Origin: Cololabis saira | Lineage: Eukaryota; Chordata; Actinopteri; Beloniformes; Belonidae | Direction: 5' to 3' | NCBI RefSeq assembly: GCF_033807715.1 | Contig: NC_084607.1 | Coordinates: 15,019,941-15,083,940 of the forward strand | Length of the DNA stretch: 64,000 nt | Shown: piece after piece, positions 49,901 to 57,323 of the stretch | How positions within the stretch are numbered: the stretch's first letter is position 1 | Layout of the letters: each line of letters starts with the position of its first letter | Position numbers and translations under genes: made by a program | Notes under the pieces: generated by a model | What the model was told of the DNA's origin: nothing | Databases searched by the model: none | The model's input: the letters and a program-made list of their open reading frames with translations, nothing else

Positions 49901-50601
49901 CAGAGCTGCCTGGGAGACTTGCGAGGCCCTGTGCAGAATGGCCGGGGGGGCCCACGCGCGTGAGCGTAGCGAGCGCGCGCGAAATTTTTTGGGTTTTTCG
50001 GGTCGGATCGGGTGTCTATATGCGCAATTTTAACTCTCCAATTAGCAAAATACTGGATACCTTCCCCTGCCTCATCATCATTTGGCTTGCCTCGACGCGG
50101 GGCCCCACGGCTGCTTGAGACCTGGTTGGATCTGTGATTTTTGTAACAAATTTATCAAACGAGCCTTTCAGAGAGGCATTAAACTCTTCCATTTTCTTTA
50201 GTTTTTTTTCTTTTTTCATCCCCTGATGGAAATTTCCTGATTCTGTCTCGTTCTCTCGACATTGTGTGACAGTTTGTTCCAACTCCACCCGTCTGGATCA
50301 GAGCAGCTTGTGTCTGCGCTTGGTCTGACGCAGTTGTACTGAACAACAGACACGCGCATCATTGCACATATATTTATTGATATGCACAGACAGTACACAT
50401 TTAGGTCTGTAATGGAACGTGACTGTTGATATTTAAAGGGGAAAAAACGAAAAAAAAAACGAAAAAAAAAAAAATTGAAAAAAAAAAACAAAAAAAAAAC
50501 GCCCATAGCGCGAGGCCCCTTGGGGCGCGAGGCCCCTTGGGGCGCGAGGCCCCTTGGGGCGCGAGGCCCCTTGGGGCGCGAGGCCCCTTGGGGCGGCCCT
50601 G
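49901..50601. mobile_element. Inner hAT-type element nested in the outer one
   Basis: The left end CAGAGCTGCCTGGGAGACTT and the inverted right end CAGGGCCGCCCCAAGGGGCC share an alternating match (CAG-GC-GCC) and continue to GCGAGGCCC/CTCGCGC. The flanks are ACTCAAGC and ACTTCAGC, an 8-bp duplication with two mismatches. A minus-strand frame at 50016-50288 contains KKEKKLKKMEEFN and SLKGSFDKFVTK, which resembles the basic leader of hAT transposases but is too short to confirm. The right end carries an amplified 17-bp unit. Confidence 0.65.
50508..50592 (+). repeat. 17-bp minisatellite, five copies, inside a terminal repeat
   Basis: The unit GCGCGAGGCCCCTTGGG is repeated five times without a change. 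The unit belongs to the inner hAT element's right terminal region, so it arose by tandem amplification of terminal sequence. Confidence 0.95.
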
Positions 50602-50726
50602 ACTTCAGCCCATAACCAATCGGCCAGTGGTACCAGTTGTTGTCAGGTAAAAAACAAAATCAAATGGGCCGATGGGCCTGCCCGGGCCAAAAAAAAAAAA
50701 AAAATCGGCCGGCCCAAAATCGGGCC

Positions 50727-50770
50727 GGCCGATGGTGATTTTGGGCCGGGCCGGGCAAAAAAAAAAAAAA

Positions 50771-50803
<33 letters not shown>

Positions 50804-50838
50804 CTTTGGGCCGGCCCGGCCCAAAATCACCATCGGCC
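50727..50838. repeat. Long terminal hairpin (28-bp GC arms plus A/T stem)
   Basis: GGCCGATGGTGATTTTGGGC opens a 28-base arm (50727-50754) that is a perfect inverted copy of 50811-50838. Between them an A18 tract and a T29 tract can also pair. The predicted stem is over 45 bp with almost no loop. It forms the right end of the outer hAT element. Confidence 0.9.
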
Positions 50839-50890
50839 CACCGGGCAAATGCCCGGTATGCCCGATGGCCAGTCCACCCCTGACAATATG

Positions 50891-52557
50891 CTAAAGTGAT
50901 TTTTCAAAATGTTTGAGAATAAAAACATTACATGGACTTAAAGTCAATTTAAGACTAAAAGCACTCATGAAAATGCATTTAATCAGGATCAGAGTTTCTC
51001 ACCCGGCAGATAAGGGCTATTTCTGCAATAAATCTATGGTGCTAATTGGCATGGGGAGGCCTATGTAAATGCAGGAATGACTTATGAGTGGTTAAGTGTA
51101 GGTAGCCTCGCTGTCATATTAACATACCTTCGCCCCAGAACTGGCAGAGTAGAGAGGAGCCGCAGGAGATGTGGCAAATGCCGTGTGCATGGAGCTGGAG
51201 GTTCTGCGGTATTCACACTATGTGATTGGAAATATGCTAATGATCTCTGAATGAATGTCAAATAGCTCAAGACAGCGAGATGATATAAAATTGATCATGA
51301 CAAAGGTAAAAACACAGCATCAACTCCAATTAAATTAATTAGATTTATTTACAATGATGATGGTCTACTGCTGATATTTCCTTAATTTACAACATTTCCA
51401 GCATTATCAACTGCCAAACTGATGCGTTGGGTTTATGTTTCATAGGATTAATGAGACCAGGTCTGACGTCATGGAAGGGAAGACAGAATGAGATGGTTTA
51501 GACACAAAAAGAGCAGGTGCAGTGGACATGCTGGTATTACCATTCAGTCTGCATTTCCACAGTCACAGAAAACACTGAACCAATCCTAGCAGGACAACGC
51601 TGGGCTTTATGCTCATCCTAGAACAGCTTTTCAAAACAACCAAGATGGCTACATAATTACTAATAATGTTGTGGAAAAAACAATTAATACCTTTCTCTAA
51701 TATGTTTTCCCACAAGGTGAATCTCTGGACTGAAATTGAGAGATGAGCCAGAAATCAGAAGATTTCATTAAGCAGTTGCATGCAAATGGTTCAGAACATA
51801 CATCAGGCATCTCGATGCAGCAATGACACAGGACAAAAGATGCATCATGATTTTAAACACAGATGATAATGAAAAGGGGGAAACAGATCATCTTAAATGA
51901 AAAAGTCAACACAGATGTCCTTTTCTTCTGAAAACAACAACAACAATACAACACACTGTAGAACATTTTGCATCTGATTATGTCAGGAAATTGAAAATGT
52001 TAAAGCAACAGTTTGTATTCATAGGAATTTTCTGAGCCTTTGCTCAGCTTATTAAAATTTGCAGTGTGGTTGCTTTGCAGCCTTACTGATGACAAAACTT
52101 CAGGAAGTCACTTTGCCTAACTTGTACACCTAGATGCTGTGGTTGTGTCAAAGGAACCTTCCATATGGTGCAACAGATAAGTAGCAGTTCTGCATCGTGT
52201 CCATCTCCCCAACGTGACCTCAACTGTTCTGGGTGAAAACAAACTCTATAACTACAGGCAGGAATCGTGAGCAGTCTCTTATCTAAAAGCTGCTGTATGT
52301 ATTTTTGGTTATCAAAAAAAAATTGTCATTCCATCTTCACTGCCTGAACTGTAACAACTTGTCATTTGCCAGTCGAGTGACCATCAATCATACAGTACTT
52401 GTGATGCATTGTGGGATATTTATCGTGGATGCATCCAGTGGAGGCTTGTTGAGATGACAACGTATCCCAGAATGGATTTCGCACCAACAAGAAAACATAA
52501 TAGAAGAAAAGAGAGGAGTAAATATAAAGTTATAACTGTATTTTTGTTTCCTCGCGT
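50891..52557. other. Stretch without recognisable gene
   Basis: No supportable feature. Confidence 0.45.
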
Positions 52558-52680
52558 GCTCCAAACTATGTTCTCACGACCCCCAAAGTACGTTCTCACG
52601 TTCTCCAAACTATGTTCTCCCTTGTGTCCTCCAAACTACATTGTCCCTTTTGTCCTCCAATCTATGTTCTCCCAACTCGT
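52558..52680 (+). repeat. Degenerate tandem array, about 25-bp unit
   Basis: About five imperfect copies of CTCCAAACTATGTTCTC, spaced 20-27 bp apart and separated by CCTTTTGTC-like spacers. Confidence 0.75.
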
Positions 52681-54812
52681 ACTTGCCAAGTCCAGTGGGA
52701 ATTGAGAAACGGCCTTGATTTCAGACACAACTCTGGTTGCTTAGCAACATCGCCACTGACGAGACACCAGGAAGTCATTTTTCCTGGCTTTTATCCCTAG
52801 ATATAATCTGTGCAGATGCACCAGCACAGCATCATAAAATATTTGTCAGAAATTATGTTTGGGCAATATGAGCCTTCCTGCTGGATGATAGACCCACATC
52901 CCAGGTGTGCAACACATTCACTAAGGCTAGGTAGAACACGGTTTTGCCCTTAAAACTATTACAACATCCTGATTTCACAGTTTCTATGACAGACCGTGAC
53001 AAGGAGCCCTCAAAGCAGACATTATGTTGGCTAAGTACAGCAGATATGAAAGAGGAGGTTGATGGAAACTTTTCTCCCACACAAAGGAAGCAGAAGAGCT
53101 GCTAAAGAAAACATGAAACGCGCTGTAGGTGGTGGTGAAACCGAGACAAAAATATTACATTCGAGAGAGCTCTTTAGGTCTCAGTAGGAGTCCATCAGAG
53201 CAGACTGAGCCAGGTCCAACATCACACAAAATTTCCAGCCATGTCGATGGAAAAACACAATGTTCAATTGTAGCCCCGGATCCAGATGTTCCCCTATTTT
53301 GGCGGTTTGAACGTAACATTGAAGTTTGAATAAAACACTGTTTTCACAGCAACATAACAAACACAGGAATGTAATCAACAGGAAATACGTGCTTTTTTTT
53401 TACCAGATGAGAAGCTGAGATAGTCAGTGAAGTAGTGAGAGGGAATCTTTTATATGCTTTTTTTTTTTTTAATACAGAGGGATCAGCTCCAAGTTCATGT
53501 CAAATAACCCAGGAGAAGTAAAATGAATGATCACATCGCAAACAAGAGGCCAAAAAGAGCATCATCTGAAAGCATTAGGGGTATGAGAGAAGCACCAGCA
53601 AGCATCACCACCACCCTCTCTGCTTCATCTGCAGCTAATGAACAGATAGAGGGTATGTTGGATCATACAGTCTTATGTGGAGATGATCAGGAGGGAGACA
53701 GATGTGCAGATGGAGCTTGGTATGTTGTCTGATTTTTGAACAGACCTTGGAAGCCTGAAGCAGAACGAGAGCCAACTATGATCTGGTGCCAGAAAAGCAG
53801 AACAATCTCGACTCACTATTTGCTTAAAATCACATTGGAGAGGTTTTCTAACTATGCCAGAGCTGCCATCCGTGCATACTGCTGCAATCAATAATATCAG
53901 CCACAATAAATATGACCATTTATAACGGTTAATGAAAAGAAATCAAACCTGACACAATCACTCATATAGTTTGTGTGAGATCATCTGACTTATATTAAAA
54001 TCTGTCACCATTTTTTTCCCAAATATGTGATTGAAGTACTCATAGATTATGGTTTAAAAAATTCATCAGCTTTTGTGTAGGAAAAGGCATTTGCCTGGTT
54101 CTTGTGTTTTATCATCATTAATGCATCCGGCCTTTGGAATCTGTTTCCAAAGAGAACTGATCCAAAGTCCTACTTCAGACATCCAACAAGATATGAATGA
54201 TTAAAGGGAAGGCTTCAAATAAAGTTTCTCTCATTGATTACTCTGGATGGCCATGGAGGTTAGTGTTTTTTAAATAAGATTTGAAAGAAGCTGAAATATA
54301 ACAGACTAAATTAAAATTCACCGTGGCCATCTGCCAGCTCAAATCTGATTCTTTTTTTTCAGCATATTCAATCAGAATCCATTATTTCTGACTGAAAAAG
54401 AAAAATGCAGTAAAAGAAGAAAGAGAAGAAGAAGCAGGGAAACAAGTGATGCATAACTTGTTTATTTTTGTTTGCTTTTTTTTAACATACACAGCGGAAG
54501 CAGCAGTTTAGATTCAAAGAAAACCCCCTGCCGGCCTCTATATTTGCATAAAATGCCATCTATCATTTTTTTCTTGCAATCTCCAGTTTTATCAAATGTA
54601 CTCGCAGCTTAAATCTGGTCCAGCAGGTTCAAATGAGTTGTGTTCACATGAGTTATATTCATGTGAGAGGGCTGGAAGTACTTCAGCAGAGACACCCCAC
54701 CAGGTAGTTCCTGCTGATCAATCTGAGCACTTGTCCTACTACAGGAACTATTTTAGCCCCATAAAAGTTCCTAAAGGCTACTTTTTTTACAGGTCTGTTA
54801 TGGTCTCATAAT
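52681..54812. other. Stretch without recognisable gene
   Basis: Short open frames only. The part at 54.65-54.80 kb has GTTCCTGCTGATC and AAAAGTTCCTAAAGG words, which recall a fish MITE continuing after the TIR element at about 57.35-57.40 kb (CAGGAACTGCTGC). The link is weak. Confidence 0.4.
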
Positions 54813-54867
54813 TACGGTGGCCGACAAGGGCCAAACGTACTGCAACGGCCTAATGCGTCTCAATTCA

Positions 54868-55217
54868 TGTCAAGGTTGACATTCCCCCAGCCTCCAGTTT
54901 GCCTTCAGTTTCTGTCTTGCCCCGCCTGTGTCCCATCTGCCCTGATTGTGTCTGCACCTGTGTCTCGTCATGTCTCGTTATCCCCTCAGTATATCTTGTC
55001 TTGTCATTCCTTTGTGCTCTGTCGGTCCGTACTGTTCTCTCCTCAATGTCTCCTTGTAGTTTTTGTCTTGATCCTGGTTTTTGTGTTTTTTTGATCCTGC
55101 TCTGCAGCGCCTTGTTTTGCCTTTTTGTGGATTAAATCCTTTTTGTTTTGAGGACTCCTGTCTCCAGCCTACCTCTGTCTCCTGCACTTGGGTCCTAAGA
55201 AAACCTAAACCATGACA
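54868..55217 (+). repeat. 5' LTR of the non-autonomous element
   Basis: 350 bp, TG...CA, with a GTGGATTAAATCC candidate polyadenylation region and C/T-rich composition. It has one copy more of a 10-bp word (in GTCTCGTCATGTCTCGTT) than the 3' LTR. Confidence 0.93.
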
Positions 55218-55529
55218 GAACGGACCGACCAGGTGGACCCAGCGGGAGACTACCTCACCATGTGGGACTTCCTTTGCCGTGAAGCGGCTAAAAACGTGCG
55301 TGAGTGTTGGGACCCCTTTTGGGGAACACGCCTGGCTCTGGGTGGACCCAGGAGCCTGCAGATGCAACGGCGACGGCGTCAGCGCCAGCGCCAGCCCCAG
55401 CCTGTTCCGGCTCCAGCTCCTGCACCTGTCCCTGTTCCTGTGGTGGTCTCGGATGCACCTCCCCACGTTCCTGTGGTGGTCCCGGACGCATCAGCCCCTC
55501 CTCCGGTGATGGTTCCGGACCCCCCTTAG

Positions 55530-55709
55530 CCGGCTCCGAGGACTCGTGTCCCCCCCCAGCCGGCTCCGAGGACTCGGGTCCCCCCCCAGCCGGCTCCGAG
55601 GACTCGGGTCCCCCCCCAGCCGGCTCCGAGGACTCGTGTCCCCCCCCAGCCAGCTCCGAGGACTCGTGTCCCCCCCCAGCCAGCTCCGAGGACCCGTGTC
55701 CCCCCCCAG
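55530..55709 (+). repeat. 30-bp coding repeat, block A (six copies)
   Basis: In-frame 30-bp units, each coding [10 protein letters not shown] or a one- or two-residue variant, codons CCG GCT CCG AGG ACT. They follow the TAG directly. Confidence 0.95.
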
Positions 55710-55784
55710 CCCGCCCTGGATGTGGACTCTGGGGACATCTGGGATCTGTCCCTTGAGGGGGGGCCGGCGCCCCTCGAGGGGGGG

Positions 55785-55934
55785 CCAGCACCACGGACCC
55801 GGGCACCCCCGCAGCCGGCGCCCCGGACCCGGGTACCCCCGCAGCCGGCGCCCCGGACCCGGGTACCCCCGCAGCCGGCGCCCCGGACCCGGGTACCCCC
55901 GCAGCCGGCGCCTCGGACCCGGGTACCCCCGCAG
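55785..55934 (+). repeat. 30-bp coding repeat, block B (five copies)
   Basis: In-frame 30-bp units coding the same decapeptide as block A but with CCG GCG CCC CGG ACC codons. One copy has A for V. Confidence 0.95.
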
Positions 55935-56057
55935 CCATGTCCCGTTCCTGAGCCATGTCCCGTTCCTGAGCCATGTCCCGTTCCTGAGCCATGTCCCGTT
56001 CCTGAGCCATGTCCCGTTCCTGAGCCATGTCACGTTCCTGAGCCATGTCACGTTCCC
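55935..56057 (+). repeat. 18-bp coding repeat (P-C-P-V-P-E)
   Basis: Six full in-frame copies of CCATGTCCCGTTCCTGAG, the sixth changed to CATGTCACG, and one partial copy. Confidence 0.95.
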
Positions 56058-56240
56058 GTCACGCCAAGCCCCACACCAAGCCCCACGCTAAGACCGCCAA
56101 GCCCCACGCTAAGACCGCCAAGCCCCACGCTGAGACCGCCAAGCCCCACGCCAAGCCCCACGCCGAGCCCCACGCCGAGCCCCACGCCGAGCCCCACGCC
56201 AAGCCCCACGCCGAGCCCCACACCGAGACCCGCGTCAAGA
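56058..56240 (+). repeat. 12- and 21-bp coding repeats (S/T-P rich)
   Basis: Units of CCAAGCCCCACGCTAAGACCG type give way to CCGAGCCCCACG type, all in multiples of three, so the frame holds. Confidence 0.9.
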
Positions 56241-56255
56241 CCCAGGCCTAGGCCT

Positions 56256-56420
56256 CGTGGGCGGCCCCCGGAGCGTTCTCGCCGGTCTGGTCGGCCTCGT
56301 GGACGTCCCCCCGAGCGTTCTCGCCGGTCTGCCCGGCTTCGTGGGCGACCCCCGGAGCTGTCTCGCAGGTCTGCACAGTCCCCAGGACGGCCCCCGGAAC
56401 GTTTGCCGTGTGTTGGCCTG
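56256..56420 (+). repeat. 42-bp coding repeat (R-G-R-P units)
   Basis: Three full 42-bp copies at 56256, 56298 and 56340 and one partial copy, each coding R-G-R-P-P-E/L-x-S-R-R-S or close. G-R-P in basic surroundings resembles an AT-hook core. Confidence 0.9.
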
Positions 56421-56487
56421 GGCCCTCCTCCAGGCCCCCTCCGCCCGCCCTGGGTGGTAGGCCGAGTGGGACATCTGGGATCTGTCC

Positions 56488-56502
56488 CTTGAGGGGGGGT
56501 TC
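56488..56502 (+). promoter_or_regulatory. Polypurine tract of the LTR element
   Basis: CCTTGAGGGGGGGTTC directly before the 3' LTR, the expected place of the plus-strand primer. A second copy of the block CATCTGGGATCTGTCCCTTG followed by a G run lies inside the body at 55730-55762. Confidence 0.75.
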
Positions 56503-56843
56503 TGTCAAGGTTGACATTCCCCCAGCCTCCAGTTTGCCTTCAGTTTCTGTCTTGCCCCGCCTGTGTCCCATCTGCCCTGATTGTGTCTGCACCTATGTCT
56601 CGTTATCCCCTCAGTATATCTTGTCTTGTCATTCCTTTGTGCTCTGTCGGTCCGTACTGTTCTCTCCTCAATGTCTCCTTGTAGTTTTTGTCTTGATCCT
56701 GGTTTTTGTGTTTTTTTTTATCCTGCTCTGCAGCGCCTTGTTTTGCCTTTTTGTGGATTAAATCCTTTTTGTTTTGAGAACTCCTGTCTCCAGCCTACCT
56801 CTGTCTCCTGCACTTGGGTCCTAAGAAAACCTAAACCATGACA
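56503..56843 (+). repeat. 3' LTR of the non-autonomous element
   Basis: 341 bp, ending CCATGACA. It lacks a 10-bp word present in the 5' LTR and has one extra T in a T run. Confidence 0.93.
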
Positions 56844-57323
56844 ATTCAGGAAAACGGCTTCAAGTACAGAAACGATTCAAATTCACAAACTCAAAACGAG
56901 ATACAAAAAGAGGAACGTGGTGCAAATGAAAAAACGTGCTGCAAAAAACAAAGACAAGTGCAGCATCATCAAACGCGCTGCAAATAGAGAAACGATGCAA
57001 AGCACAAAACGAACCATCTTCAAAAGAAAAACGCTTCATAACCGGTTCCCAAACCTGCAGGGGGCGCTCTCAGCGTAACAGCTCAATGGACAGAGACACG
57101 GGATGTAGAGAGAGACCGAACAGCTGACTGAACCACAGTGTTTACATCAATGGTTTAAACATACAGCGGGAACGGTAATGTGATATAAGGTGGTTTATAT
57201 CACTGTACAACGCTGTACATTACGAGACGTTTCTTTATTATATTTTAATGTTACAGTCAGCTATTCGGTTAACTGAGACGCATTAGGCCGTTGCAGTGCG
57301 TTTGGCCCTTGTCGGCCACCGTA

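Larger units (their letters stand above)
48998..50882. mobile_element. Outer hAT-type element, perfect 8-bp target duplication
   Basis: It starts CAGGGCTGGACTGG and ends in the inverted copy (CCAGTCCACCCCTG). ACAATATG stands on both sides (48990-48997 and 50883-50890) without a mismatch. The body holds a second hAT-type element, an inverted repeat and a long right-end hairpin. No intact transposase frame is left. Insertion is young enough that the duplication is unaltered. Confidence 0.88.
55212..56492 (+). pseudogene. Proline/arginine-rich repeat protein of the LTR element, one in-frame stop
   Basis: A single frame of 427 codons including the terminator starts at an ATG inside the last six bases of the 5' LTR and ends at 56490-56492. 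It is broken only by a TAG at 55527-55529. The first 55 residues (MTERTDQVDPAGDYLTMWDF...) are not repetitive. Then come an arginine/glutamine run, and alternating P/A/V. Next are six decapeptide copies ([10 protein letters not shown] type, 55530-55709), five more (55785-55934), six P-C-P-V-P-E units (55935-56042), a serine/threonine-proline part, and three or four R-G-R-P-P-E units (56256-56410) resembling AT-hooks. No Gag zinc knuckle, protease or RT motif is visible. It may be a replaced gag. Function is unknown. Confidence 0.7.
54868..56843 (+). mobile_element. Young non-autonomous LTR retroelement, ATTCA duplication
   Basis: The LTRs at 54868-55217 and 56503-56843 run from TGTCAAGG to CCATGACA. 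They are flanked by a perfect ATTCA (54863-54867 and 56844-56848). The two LTRs differ by one 10-bp deletion, one T-run change with an adjacent G/T difference, and one G/A difference, so the insertion is recent. A TTGAGGGGGGGTTC purine tract abuts the 3' LTR. Just inside the 5' LTR, GAACGGACCGACCAGGTGGA resembles the start of teleost Gypsy internal regions. No protease, RT or integrase is present; it must borrow them from a relative. Confidence 0.92.
54813..57323. mobile_element. TIR DNA element (non-autonomous), host of an LTR element
   Basis: The arms 54814-54861 and 57275-57322 are inverted copies at 47 of 48 positions, starting ACGGTGGCCGACAAGGGCC. If T and A are counted at the tips, CATAAT stands exactly on both sides (54807-54812 and 57324-57329), a 6-bp target duplication. 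The body apart from the LTR insert is about 530 bp with no open frame of note, so it is a MITE. A 6-bp duplication is uncommon; IS3EU-type elements are one candidate, but I cannot confirm that. The LTR element entered six bases inside the left arm. Confidence 0.85.

Noticed and set aside
55288..56051. Minus-strand and other-frame ORFs across the LTR element (up to 252 codons)
   Set aside because: They are shadows of in-frame 18-, 30- and 42-bp repeats, which leave other frames open too; the plus frame from 55212 is supported by the LTR position and synonymous divergence.
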